From Bacteroidia bacterium (GTDB lineage: Bacteria; Bacteroidota; Bacteroidia; J057): a stretch of 64,000 bases of DNA. The stretch covers positions 1 through 64,000 of the forward strand of contig JAUIKF010000030.1 in NCBI GenBank assembly GCA_030430575.1, given 5' to 3'. The position numbers and the translations under genes are program-made. Below the pieces are notes generated by a model, which ran no database searches, was not told the origin of the DNA, and worked only from the letters and a program-made list of their open reading frames with translations. Of this stretch, positions 40,601 to 48,594 are shown piece by piece (position 1 is the first letter of the stretch; each line of letters starts with the position of its first letter).

Positions 40601-41423
40601 ACTCGTCGACCAGGGTGGTACCGTTTACGATCTCCTCACAGCGGTAATAGGCCATTAATTCATCTTCATCGCCCTGGCGGAGCTTGTCGTGATAATCCTT
40701 GGCAGGACTGCCAAAGATCCCTTTCGTCCAGATGCGGATTTCGTCTATTTTTCCCTTGTGGTAAAAAGGGCCATTGCCCAATAGATCTCCCTTGCCGATG
40801 ACGATGGGGTTGGTGTTTTTATTGGGAAATTCGAATTGCGTCATCCCTACAGAGGCACGACCTACGCCATCTACGATCAGCCTTGATGTGCCGATCCCTA
40901 CCGTACCTACTAGGTGGTACCACCTGTTGGTTTCTATTTCGTTGACACGCCAGATCGCAGCTTTGACTTGGTTATTATTTCCAGTTGTCACACGAAAACT
41001 GAATTCGGGCTTCCACCCCTTGCTCTTTTTCCCTGTATAATACCATAAGCTAAAGTGTTGCTCTCCCGTCCCTTTTACCTTCCCGACGACCATAATGTCT
41101 TCATTTTCCACGATCGCATCCATATATACCCATGCTTCTACCGTTATGGAAAGCACTCGATCAAAGGTATCAGCATGCGGAATCGTGACGTATCCCGTTC
41201 CATCAAACTGTAAGGATCCCGTCGTCACGGCATCGAAACAATGATCTGTGGTGGAAGGCGTTCCCACCGAAACTAGGGCCTCACATGCTCCAGCAGGAGT
41301 TGCCACTGTCACATCATTTGGGCAAGTGATCGAGGGGGTAGAATTGGAATTGCAAGATTGTCCATAGGTTGCATAGGTCATTCCGATAAGGAGGACACAG
41401 CATAAAAAGAGATTGCGTTTCAT
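37668..41423 (-). CDS. Giant T9SS protein with LamG nested in HYR, SprB and HYR repeats
   Basis: A 1251-residue secreted protein. Order: signal peptide; an HYR first half (ITCPNDVTVATPAGACEALV); a LamG module (about 66-285); an HYR second half (FTITNIHGQQRNCNFKVTV); a choice-of-anchor/ASPM-like module (VVHNMGNAALELTG, PPGGTHIITVNYDP); a SprB-like repeat (SVSCPGESNGSISIS, AGTYSIRVKD); HYR repeats; a DUF1349-type module shared with the gene at 19635; and the T9SS sorting domain ending LVKVVKK. It is expected at the cell surface, probably as an adhesin or gliding-related protein. A palindromic mini-element and a half copy are translated in the sorting domain. Confidence 0.88.
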   Translation of the reverse strand: MKRNLFLCCVLLIGMTYATYGQSCNSNSTPSITCPNDVTVATPAGACEALVSVGTPSTTDHCFDAVTTGSLQFDGTGYVTIPHADTFDRVLSITVEAWVYMDAIVENEDIMVVGKVKGTGEQHFSLWYYTGKKSKGWKPEFSFRVTTGNNNQVKAAIWRVNEIETNRWYHLVGTVGIGTSRLIVDGVGRASVGMTQFEFPNKNTNPIVIGKGDLLGNGPFYHKGKIDEIRIWTKGIFGSPAKDYHDKLRQGDEDELMAYYRCEEIVNGTTLVDESPMNRVATLHHGVTLSPMNAPVVHTVSNTKTGMSADASATYTKGVHNETFTITNIHGQQRNCNFKVTVKAPEIALKGNGNTISNGDTSPRTADHTDFGAHQPGTLIPKNFVVHNMGNAALELTGATSSDTDNFRVSNAVATIPPGGTHIITVNYDPFTFGPVQATITLHNSDCEEENYEFDVKGEALCEGIKPTMTVVSVSCPGESNGSISISQVRGGTTPYKYSMNGGSSYGNSTSFPNLSAGTYSIRVKDKNDCLSLIEATPVGTIPDNTQPTFSHCPGNQSVNTRANACEKVVTFSTPSASDNCANSPTVSQITGPASGSQFPVGTTLIRFQADDGNGNTRICQFDVIVHDNQDPVMTCPAHMIVNNDPGTCGAVVSYGVSSSDNCSVTHARTEGLASGATFPIGTTSNTYQATDASGNVHSCTFTVTVSDSEKPIVTCPANISVSNDPGDCGAWVTYPISSSDNCLGVSHAQSDDSGLSAGDLFPIGTTTQTYTATDAAGNTQACSFTVTVSDTELPVITCPASNVIRNTDPGVCDHLAIGADLDPLITDNCQISMIVNTYNGANSLDGAVFSKGKTAVTWVATDIQGNTNTCTYHIKIRDREAPIFDNCPADTTLTIPAFTGGSYHTWAALTATDNCVSPNKLTVSGLPLSGSYFSLGTTAVSWTATDKSNNDAFCDFTVTVIEEGAVTPGGWSVQNIGSGVSSHFNWDSTSGTLVIQSGGGTIGNSADNFGGIFFPSSDAVIDFRAKVTPPGAGYYDKAGIMMRQSLDANAANICLSLSGTAVPTLSLRASSGGSPLSTAGATVNTPYWLRLYRAGATIMGYVSADGITWTTIGSYPNVLTNPLYLSLFSVTSGSTGSATFDHISINGTAVRTGTVAPRLSASLQVDAIPNPFGNQLTYRLEGVEGEAQVRLLDVTGRVITIVETLESAAVETLESNVSTAVINTAEIAAGIYFLEVRAGDERKLVKVVKK
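37765..37817. repeat. GTAGAGACG-family palindrome plus half copy in sorting domain
   Basis: The full copy 37765-37793 has 14-base arms GTAGAGACGTTGGA and TCCAACGTCTCTAC around one T, and the palindrome extends to 37762-37796. A half copy GGATTCCAACGTCTCTAC follows at 37800-37817. Both are in frame and translated as part of the T9SS sorting domain (VETLESAAVETLESN). Confidence 0.9.
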
Positions 41424-41635
41424 GGTAATTGAGATTAATAGTGAGGGAGGCTTGCGTTTGTCATCAGCAAAGGTGGGGTTCGCTGAGGAAGACAGATTTC
41501 ACTATTGTCCCAAATGCTATCACTATTGTTGCAAGGGAAGGAAAATGGCCTCAAATTTACTGCTATTTTTAGTAGTTTTTGTATTCTCGTTTTTTGTATA
41601 TTTACGTAATTTTACTGAGTATTCACTTAATACAT

Positions 41636-43957
41636 ATGAAAAAAACCATACTCTATCTCACTTGCTTACTCTCTTTTTTTATCACACAAGCCCAGAATCA
41701 AATTGGTGCCGACATTGATGGTGAGGCACCAGGAGATGTATCCGGCGAATCGGTGTCTATTTCAGCCGATGGCAGGTTCGTAGCTGTTGGAGCTACTGGA
41801 AATACTGGAAATGGGGCTCAGGCAGGCCATGTCCGGGTCTTTGAACGAGTCGGTAATAATTGGTCACAACTAGGTGCTGATATAGATGGGGAAGCAGCAG
41901 GTGACCAGTCGGGTAGATCTGTTTCGCTATCCTCTGATGGAACCAGGGTAGCAATTGGAGCTAATACTAATGGGGGAAATGGACTTAGCGCAGGTCATGT
42001 GCGCGTATTTGAATTGGTAAATGGAAATTGGGTTCAGCTAGGGGGGGATATAGATGGAGAAGCAGCGGGCGTTGGAGCCGGGGTATCGGTATCCCTTTCA
42101 TCTGATGGCAGCAGGGTGGCTATTGCAGGAATATTCCTCGGAGGACGGGGTTTGGTTGAGGGATATGTTCAAGTTTACGAATGGAGCAATGGAGCCTGGA
42201 CACAACTTGGGGCTAATATTGAAAGCGCAACAGGAGAAAATTTTGGAGGCAATTCACTCTCTTTTTCATCTGACGGCAACAAGTTGGCAATTGGGTATCC
42301 TAGCAACAGTGGGATTGGTGTAGGTTCTGGGAATGTTCGGGTCTTCGAATGGAGCAATGGAAGCTGGACACAATTAGGCTCAGATATAGAAGGAGAAGCA
42401 AAGGGGGATAATTTTGGCCAGTCTGTTTCTCTCTCTTCGAATGGAAATCGGGTAGCTATTGGAGCCCCATTTAATGATGGAGCAGCCTTTAATGCAGGCC
42501 ATGTCCAAGTGTACGAATGGGACAACGGAAGTTGGACGCAACTAGGTTCAGATATAGGAGGAGAAGCAGCCTTTGACCAATCTGGCGGCTCAGTCTCCCT
42601 CTCTTCTGACGGTAGCAAGCTGGCCATTGGGGCCAGGTTAAATGATGGAAATGGCATTAATTCAGGCCGTGTGCGTGTTTTTGAGCTGATTGGCGGCAAT
42701 TGGGTACAAATTGGAGATGACATAGACGGAGAAGCTGAAGGTGATCAAACTGGTTTTTCAGTCGCATTGTCTTCTGATGGTGGCACACTAGCCATAGGAG
42801 CGTATCTTAATGACGGAAATGGATTGGCTTCAGGTCATGTACGGGTATATGGGGGTCTTTGTACAGGTCCTCAATCTAGCTTTACTTTCTTAGGAAATAT
42901 GCTAGATGTGACCTTTACAGATGCGTCTACAACTGCAAGCGCCATTACTTCCTGGGAATGGGACTTTGGCGACGGAAACACTTCGACCCTCCAAAACCCC
43001 ATGCATACCTATGCTTCCTATGGTTCATATGCTGTCTTGCTTATTGTAGAAGATGCGTGTACCAAAGATACTTTCACGCAAGTTATTGGGGTGAGCGATT
43101 GTGACTTGCCAGCAGGGTTTGTAGGGGTAGACATCGGAGATGTCAGCGGGAATGCTGGCAAAGCCTGCCAAGACGCCAACGGCGTGGTTGAATTCAATTC
43201 CGCTGGAACGGGAATTAAAGGCGTAGCCGATGGCTTCCATTATGTCTATAAGTCACATTCAGGTGATATCGACATGATCGTCCGAGTGGCTACCATTCCC
43301 AACAATAGCGCCCGAAGGGCTGGCCTGATGTTGAGAACCGGAACTGGAACGAATGCTGAAAATGTCTCCCTTTTGATCAATGGTAAAAAAGAAGTAAAGC
43401 TAAGTAAAAGGTCTTCAGAAGGCGGAATAACCATCACTACTGCTACGAAATTCGCCAAAAAGCGGCAAAACACCTACCTACGCTTGACCTACGACAACGC
43501 GACTCATACGATCCTAGCTTACCATTCTAGAAGTGGTGTTTCCACTTCCTGGCAGTTGGTGGGCATTTCGGCCCTAACATTACCCACAAACTACCTCGCT
43601 GGTATGGCAACCACCCGAGGTCAATCAGGTAACACAGTCTTGTTTAGATTGGACAATCTTCAGATTGATGGAACCTCTCTCCGTCTGTCAGCATCCCCTA
43701 TGATCTTTCACGCGGCAGCCTACCCCAATCCCTTTGGTGATAGGCTAAGCTATCGCCTTGAAGGATTGCAGACAGATGCCACTGTCAGGTTATTAGACCT
43801 GAATGGTCGGGTGATCGCTGTAGAGGTGTTGGATTCCAACGCCTCTACAGCAGGGGATGAAGGCGTCCTCGACACCTCCCACCTCGCCTCAGGAATGTAT
43901 TTCCTGGAAGTACGGGCAAATGGTGAGCGTAAGCTCATCAAGGTGGTTAAGCGATAA
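41636..43957 (+). CDS. T9SS protein with seven-bladed propeller and PKD domain
   Basis: A 773-residue secreted protein. Signal peptide MKKTILYLTCLLSFFITQAQ; then seven repeats of about 56 residues of the type SVSLSSDGTRVAIGA...GHVRVFE...NGNWVQLG.DI, which fit a seven-bladed beta-propeller; a PKD domain (SWEWDFGDGNTSTLQNPMHT); a DUF1349-type module; and a T9SS sorting domain ending LIKVVKR. It is probably surface displayed. Its sorting domain carries one GTAGAGG palindrome. It reads away from the giant T9SS gene at 37668, with the two promoters in the gap. The start is set by the signal peptide. Confidence 0.9.
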   Translation: MKKTILYLTCLLSFFITQAQNQIGADIDGEAPGDVSGESVSISADGRFVAVGATGNTGNGAQAGHVRVFERVGNNWSQLGADIDGEAAGDQSGRSVSLSSDGTRVAIGANTNGGNGLSAGHVRVFELVNGNWVQLGGDIDGEAAGVGAGVSVSLSSDGSRVAIAGIFLGGRGLVEGYVQVYEWSNGAWTQLGANIESATGENFGGNSLSFSSDGNKLAIGYPSNSGIGVGSGNVRVFEWSNGSWTQLGSDIEGEAKGDNFGQSVSLSSNGNRVAIGAPFNDGAAFNAGHVQVYEWDNGSWTQLGSDIGGEAAFDQSGGSVSLSSDGSKLAIGARLNDGNGINSGRVRVFELIGGNWVQIGDDIDGEAEGDQTGFSVALSSDGGTLAIGAYLNDGNGLASGHVRVYGGLCTGPQSSFTFLGNMLDVTFTDASTTASAITSWEWDFGDGNTSTLQNPMHTYASYGSYAVLLIVEDACTKDTFTQVIGVSDCDLPAGFVGVDIGDVSGNAGKACQDANGVVEFNSAGTGIKGVADGFHYVYKSHSGDIDMIVRVATIPNNSARRAGLMLRTGTGTNAENVSLLINGKKEVKLSKRSSEGGITITTATKFAKKRQNTYLRLTYDNATHTILAYHSRSGVSTSWQLVGISALTLPTNYLAGMATTRGQSGNTVLFRLDNLQIDGTSLRLSASPMIFHAAAYPNPFGDRLSYRLEGLQTDATVRLLDLNGRVIAVEVLDSNASTAGDEGVLDTSHLASGMYFLEVRANGERKLIKVVKR
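43817..43851. repeat. GTAGAGG-family palindrome in sorting domain
   Basis: Arms GCTGTAGAGGTGTTGGA and TCCAACGCCTCTACAGC pair with one mismatch around a single T. It is translated as VEVLDSNAST within the sorting domain, at the place matching the 37765 element in the neighbouring gene. Confidence 0.88.
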
Positions 43958-43960
43958 GAA

Positions 43961-44032
43961 AGTTCAGGGTTCAGAGTTCAGCGTTTGATCGTTCGAACCC
44001 TGAACCCTGAACCCTGAACCCTGAACCTAAAA
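43961..44032. terminator. Inverted heptad tract between convergent genes
   Basis: Left heptads TTCAGGG, TTCAGAG and TTCAGCG (43963-43983) are complements of four CCCTGAA heptads at 43998-44025, followed by CCTAAAA. They lie between the T9SS gene and sucC, which converge. A long hairpin is likely in either transcript. Confidence 0.6.
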
Positions 44033-44038
44033 CGGTTT

Positions 44039-45253
44039 TTACCCCATCGCCTTTTTCACCGCCTCGGCGGCTTCCTTCAACGTAATGGCTGACGCCACTT
44101 TTAGGCCCGACTCGTCGATGATCTTGGCGCCGAGCTCGGCGTTGGTGCCTTGCAGGCGCACGATGATGGGGACAGGAATATCGCCGATATTCTTATAAGC
44201 TTCTACGACGCCGTTGGCGACGCGGTCACAGCGGACGATACCGCCAAAGATATTCACCAGGATGGCCTTGACATTGGGATCTTTGAGGATGATGCGAAAG
44301 CCTTTCTCCACAGTCACGGCACTGGCACCACCGCCTACGTCAAGGAAGTTGGCAGGTTCGCCGCCTGAGAGCTTGATCATGTCCATGGTCGCCATAGCGA
44401 GGCCCGCACCATTTACCATACATCCCACATTTCCGTCAAGCTTGATATAGTTGAGGTCTGCTTCAGAAGCTTCTACTTCCAATGGCTCCTCTTCTGCACG
44501 GTCGCGAAGCGCTGCATAGTCAGGGTGACGGAATAAGGCATTGCCGTCAACACTCATTTTGCAGTCAACAGCAAGGACTTTGTCATCTGCTGTTTTGAAC
44601 ATGGGATTGATCTCCAACATGTCCGCATCAGTACCTTTGTAGGCTTTATAGAGGCTAGAAATGAATTTTACGCCACTTTTGAATGCAGCGCCGGAAAGGC
44701 CAAGGCCGTAGGCTACTTTGCGCACCTGGAAGCCTTGCAGTCCTACAGTGGGGTCAATCCACTCTTTGACGATCTTTTCTGGGTGCTTTTCTGCTACCTC
44801 TTCGATGTTCATACCTCCTTCGCTAGAAGCGATGATCACATCAACACCGCGTTCGCGGTCGAGGGTGATACTGAAGTAAAACTCCTGACGCTCACTTTCG
44901 CCTGGATAGTACATATCCTCAGCGATGAGCACTTTGTTCACTTTACTTCCTCCAGTAGCTTCATTCTGGATGGTCACCAGCGTGCCTCCAAGGATTTTGC
45001 TGACCGCTTCTTCCATGCCGTCAAGGCCTTTGGCAACAACAACACCTTTTGAGCCAGTCTCTTTAACGGTGCCTTTGCCGCGGCCTCCTGCATGAATTTG
45101 TGCTTTTACCACAAAAAACTTGCCTGCTGGATCGTCATATAACGTTTTGGCAGCAGCTACAGCTTCTTCGACGGTTTCGGCGACCACCCCTTCTTGGATA
45201 GGCACGCCAAATCCTTTGATTATTTCCTTTGCTTGATATTCGTGTAATTTCAT
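44039..45253 (-). CDS. sucC: Succinate--CoA ligase, beta subunit
   Basis: A 404-residue ATP-grasp protein beginning MKLHEYQAKEIIKGFGVP, with the family motifs VVKAQIHAGGRGKG, EINPMF, the Mg-binding NPMFKTADDKVLAVDCK, and FLDVGGGASAVTVEKGF...FGGIVRCDRVA near the C-terminus. It pairs with SucD to make ATP or GTP from succinyl-CoA in the citric acid cycle. No sucD gene is in the window, as is common in Bacteroidota where the subunits are unlinked. The start gives the standard N-terminus; a longer frame adds 12 residues without homology. A membrane-bound regulator gene lies upstream, reading the same way. Confidence 0.96.
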   Translation of the reverse strand: MKLHEYQAKEIIKGFGVPIQEGVVAETVEEAVAAAKTLYDDPAGKFFVVKAQIHAGGRGKGTVKETGSKGVVVAKGLDGMEEAVSKILGGTLVTIQNEATGGSKVNKVLIAEDMYYPGESERQEFYFSITLDRERGVDVIIASSEGGMNIEEVAEKHPEKIVKEWIDPTVGLQGFQVRKVAYGLGLSGAAFKSGVKFISSLYKAYKGTDADMLEINPMFKTADDKVLAVDCKMSVDGNALFRHPDYAALRDRAEEEPLEVEASEADLNYIKLDGNVGCMVNGAGLAMATMDMIKLSGGEPANFLDVGGGASAVTVEKGFRIILKDPNVKAILVNIFGGIVRCDRVANGVVEAYKNIGDIPVPIIVRLQGTNAELGAKIIDESGLKVASAITLKEAAEAVKKAMG

Positions 45254-45292
45254 GCGCGCAAAAATACATGGCGGATGGCCAAAAACCAAAAG

Positions 45293-45730
45293 CTATTGTG
45301 TATAGCGCATGGCTCTGATGAGGATCACCAAAAATGCGGAACCAGCAAGGAGATATAGGCCTGCTTTTATGGCCCATTTCATGGGTCTTTGCTGAGCCTT
45401 TGGGGATTCTGAAAGGGTCGCTCGGTATCCAACATGCTTGATCGTTTCTATATGGAGGGCGGAGATTCCCTTTTCCTTGAGCAGTTTTCTTAGGTCAAAC
45501 ACGGCCTTAGTGAGACTTTCTTCATTTACCGCTACTTCCTTCCACACATAATCTATAATATCCGCCCGTTTGACGATGGTGTTTTTGTGTAGGAGGAGAA
45601 ATAAAAGCAATTTCTTCAAGCGTGTTTCGATGAAAAATTCTTCTCCCTGCCGGGTCGAGAATCGGTTCAGCGCAGGGTCAAATATCCAATTCCCCAGTTT
45701 TTGTTGGGTTAATATCTTTTGTTGGCTCAT
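45293..45730 (-). CDS. Membrane-tethered winged-helix regulator (CadC-like)
   Basis: A 145-residue protein. The N-terminal 105 residues form an OmpR/PhoB-type winged helix (YVWKEVAVNEESLTKAVFDLRKLL, HIETIKHVGYRA). A single hydrophobic segment follows near 120-138 (AGLYLLAGSAFLVILIRAM). This is the CadC or ToxR plan: a DNA-binding domain fixed to the membrane with almost nothing outside, so it may sense through a partner or membrane state. It reads toward sucC. Target genes are not known. Confidence 0.8.
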   Translation of the reverse strand: MSQQKILTQQKLGNWIFDPALNRFSTRQGEEFFIETRLKKLLLFLLLHKNTIVKRADIIDYVWKEVAVNEESLTKAVFDLRKLLKEKGISALHIETIKHVGYRATLSESPKAQQRPMKWAIKAGLYLLAGSAFLVILIRAMRYTQ

Positions 45731-45824
45731 TTCATCTTTCTTTCAGGTTGATTTCAGGTAGCTTTCAGGCTAGCGACCATGATTTTGACGTGATTGGGGG
45801 CTTGTAAGTAAATAACCAATCATT

Positions 45825-46175
45825 ATGAACAAAACCCAAAAAATCATCTGGTGGGCCTTGCGTATCCTGCTTTCCCTAGGATTTCTCGCCGCGAGCTTAG
45901 GGAAGCTCACCCAAAATCCTGCTGTCCTGGATATGTTCGCCCATTGGGGCTATTCGCCTACTTTTGCCCTGATCATCGGTGCCTTGGAACTGGTGTTGGG
46001 GGTGCTATTACTGGTGCCAAAAACATCCTTTTACGCTGCCATTGGATTATTGGGATTGATGGCAGGGGCTGCTGTCACCCATATTATGCATGATTCCATG
46101 GGCGAACTGCTTCGGCCAGCTATTTTTAGCCTGTTGTTGGCTGGAGTGGTGTATTTGGAGAAGAGGAACTCATAA
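45825..46175 (+). CDS. DoxX-family membrane protein
   Basis: A 116-residue integral membrane protein with four hydrophobic helices. The first contains RILLSLGFLAASLGKLTQNP, the DoxX-type motif; helix two includes ALELVLGVLLLVP. DoxX-like proteins take part in membrane thiol or respiratory functions in some bacteria, but most are uncharacterised. It is divergent from the winged-helix gene and shares its promoter region. Confidence 0.82.
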   Translation: MNKTQKIIWWALRILLSLGFLAASLGKLTQNPAVLDMFAHWGYSPTFALIIGALELVLGVLLLVPKTSFYAAIGLLGLMAGAAVTHIMHDSMGELLRPAIFSLLLAGVVYLEKRNS

Positions 46176-46183
46176 GAAAATTC

Positions 46184-46258
46184 AAGTGTCAAGCTCAAAT
46201 TCAAGTTCAAGTTCAAGAAGAACAATTTGAGTTTGAGCTTGAGTTTGTATTTGAACTT
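46184..46258. repeat. Hexamer inverted tract
   Basis: TTCAAG/CTCAAA words on the left are complements of TTGAGTTTGAGCTTGAG on the right. It lies between two same-strand genes and may be a terminator. Confidence 0.5.
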
Positions 46259-46314
46259 CTCTTGGCTGCTTCTTTCCCTCGTTTTTCGTTGTTTTGGGTG
46301 AAATAATTTAAGCA

Positions 46315-47397
46315 ATGAAAAACCTTATCTTTCTTCTCCTATGGCTGCCGGTCATGGCGTCAGCCCAACAATTTGTCCCAACTACTCCTGCTCTCAAAAA
46401 CGTCGTTTTGGAAGAGTTCTCGGGGATTCGCTGCGGGATCTGCCCACAATCACATCAGATCGTCGCAGACATCCTATTGGATCATCCTGGTCGTGTTTTT
46501 CCCATGAATCTGCATCCTACGGGGGATGCCCACACCGAACCGCTCAATGCGACTGATCCCGACTTGCGGAATAGCTACGCCAATAATTTCTGGTACAGTG
46601 GCTTTTTTGGGGGCAATCTATATATGCCTAGTGCGATGGTCAATCGCCGAATATGGGCTACGGATGGGAGAGGCATCGGGCGGCAAAAATGGGCCTTACG
46701 CACTGCCGAAATCCTTACAGAACCTGCGCCGCTCAATATTGACCTTCAGGCGGATTATGACGCTGGGAGTCAGGAGCTGACAGTGAAAGTCGAAGTTTTT
46801 TACACAGATTCCGTTCCCAATATTCAAAAACTCTGTGTAGTGCTCACAGAAGATAGTATTCGCACGAGGCAGTCGGGATTTGGGGACAATTATCCCCAGC
46901 CACATGTGTTTCGCGCTTCCCTCACTGGGAGTGCCTGGGGGCAAGTCATCATTCAGCGGGCAGACAGCGGGCGTTTGGTTCAAAAAACCTATACTTATGA
47001 CAACAGTGACGGGCTGATCGACATGAGCCATTGTCAAGCGATCGCCTATGTGCGAGATCATGTCAACGATGAAATCGTAAATGGCATGGGACGACACGTC
47101 ACTGTCAATGGAAATACAGGTCTGCCGCCTGTTACTTTAGACCATCCCCTCAAGGTATTGCCAAATCCTGTACAGCATCAGGCATTTATTTCATTTACCC
47201 TGAATCAACAAAGCTCAGCATCTTTCACCTTCTATGACCTTCAGGGCAAAATAGTCGATCATGCAGCTTTAGGGCAGCTTGCCAAGGGAAATCACGAAGT
47301 GGTTTGGGAAAATAAAGGCTTGTCAGCAGGCATCTATTTCCTGGAATTGACAACCGGTGAAGGGGTGGGGAGGAAGAAGATCATGTTGAATAATTAA
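46315..47397 (+). CDS. Omp28-like T9SS protein
   Basis: A 360-residue exported protein. After a signal peptide (NLIFLLLWLPVMASAQQ) come a thioredoxin-like Omp28-related domain with LEEFSGIRCGICPQSHQ, where CGIC takes the active-site position, and a beta-rich domain. The end is a T9SS sorting domain (LPNPVQHQAFISFTL, SAGIYFLELTT). The Omp28-related family is found on Bacteroidota surfaces; redox activity through the CxxC is possible but unshown. No palindromic mini-element is in this sorting domain. Confidence 0.85.
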   Translation: MKNLIFLLLWLPVMASAQQFVPTTPALKNVVLEEFSGIRCGICPQSHQIVADILLDHPGRVFPMNLHPTGDAHTEPLNATDPDLRNSYANNFWYSGFFGGNLYMPSAMVNRRIWATDGRGIGRQKWALRTAEILTEPAPLNIDLQADYDAGSQELTVKVEVFYTDSVPNIQKLCVVLTEDSIRTRQSGFGDNYPQPHVFRASLTGSAWGQVIIQRADSGRLVQKTYTYDNSDGLIDMSHCQAIAYVRDHVNDEIVNGMGRHVTVNGNTGLPPVTLDHPLKVLPNPVQHQAFISFTLNQQSSASFTFYDLQGKIVDHAALGQLAKGNHEVVWENKGLSAGIYFLELTTGEGVGRKKIMLNN

Positions 47398-47401
47398 TGG
47401 G

Positions 47402-47501
47402 AGAATTTTGAATGATTGAATGGTGAATTTTGAATAAAAAAGAACCAAGGAATTCGTAATTCCTCTATTCAAAATTCCTTCATTCAAAATTCAAAATTAA
47501 A
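47402..47501. terminator. TTCAAAATT-family inverted tract
   Basis: Words GAATTTTGAAT and TTGAATG on the left are complements of ATTCAAAATT and CATTCAAAAT on the right. It lies between convergent genes. Related tracts are at 49181, 52203 and 59818. Confidence 0.55.
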
Positions 47502-47506
47502 TTTCT

Positions 47507-48439
47507 TCATTGCCCATTAAATACCGAAATATTGCCAAAGTCTATCGTGCAGATGACATTGGTGGCTTGGTCGCCATTGGCATCTTGATAGGCTTGATTG
47601 ACATAGGTATTCTTGTCCAATTTTTTAAAGCCATCTGGCATATGGGAAGTGGTGAATAGCCCACTTTTGAGGACAATTTTGACAGGGTGGTCTGGGTGAA
47701 TGATCAAGGTGCAATCTCCCATGCCCTGCTGGAGGTAAATGGTGCTGCCACTGTGCTGATCACTGCCCAGAATCAGTTTGGTGTCTCCCATGTCATTCAT
47801 GATCGTCACCAGTTCTGCACGTGCCAATTCGATGTTTTTGATCACTACTTTCGCTTTAGCGGCATGGATCTCCATTTTTTCCATTTCCACCCGATTAGCT
47901 AAGGAGTAATTGACGTGCACATCGGAGAAGGCAGACTGGATCATGACATTGTTGAGGCTCAGGTCGGAGAAGTCCAATCGGGAGCGGCCGATACCGAGGT
48001 CGAGGTATACATCAGTAGAGGCAGATGGATCAGGATTAAAAACGGATCGATAGGTATCCGTGCTGTTGATATTGCCCAGTTGTAAGACTTGGCTACCGAG
48101 ATCAGCCTGTGTCATCTGGTTTGTGACGCTTTTGGCTTGCAACTGTGCATCTTCATTTACTTGAAGCGAAAAGTGGTTGACCACATTGCCGTTAGGGTCA
48201 TGAGAGACCTTCATTTCGTGTTTTACATCGGGGTCAGTCGACGCAAGTTTGGAAATGCTGCTTCCACAGATTCGGGAAGACTGCATATACATCTCCCCAG
48301 TGGGGATACTGATATTCAGGAAGATATGATTGACATTATCCTTCGTAGGAAGGGTGTCAACCTGGAGGTTTGCAGGATCTTGTGCATACAGCACAGATAA
48401 TGCAAATAGGGGAACCCAAATTATTAACTTCAATTTCAT
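47507..48439 (-). CDS. Exported DUF4097-like beta-helix protein
   Basis: A 310-residue protein with signal peptide LIIWVPLFALSVLYAQ. The mature part is made of regular beta-strands with hydrophobic alternation (LDFSDLSLNNVMIQSAF, IEMEKMEIHAAKAKVVIKNI, TIYLQQGMGDCTLIIHPD), as in DUF4097/LiaF-like right-handed beta-helices. It is probably a periplasmic or outer-surface protein. It has no T9SS sorting domain. Function is unknown. Confidence 0.68.
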   Translation of the reverse strand: MKLKLIIWVPLFALSVLYAQDPANLQVDTLPTKDNVNHIFLNISIPTGEMYMQSSRICGSSISKLASTDPDVKHEMKVSHDPNGNVVNHFSLQVNEDAQLQAKSVTNQMTQADLGSQVLQLGNINSTDTYRSVFNPDPSASTDVYLDLGIGRSRLDFSDLSLNNVMIQSAFSDVHVNYSLANRVEMEKMEIHAAKAKVVIKNIELARAELVTIMNDMGDTKLILGSDQHSGSTIYLQQGMGDCTLIIHPDHPVKIVLKSGLFTTSHMPDGFKKLDKNTYVNQAYQDANGDQATNVICTIDFGNISVFNGQ

Positions 48440-48594
48440 AGCACCTAAACTACGGGCAAAGCGAATAAATGTTGTAACAGCAAACCTTATATCAAAAATA
48501 GCGATTCTTTATCGAATAATAATAAAAAGCCACCAGAAAAAGGATATTTGCCTTCGCTTATCTATCTTCAACTGGCAATTAACGTTGATGTTTT

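Noticed and set aside
41577-41606. Bacteroidota-type promoter (TTTG ... TATATTTA) before the propeller gene
   Set aside because: The TATATTTA box is close to consensus but the spacing to TTTG is about 15 instead of 19 bases, so it is not listed as a feature.
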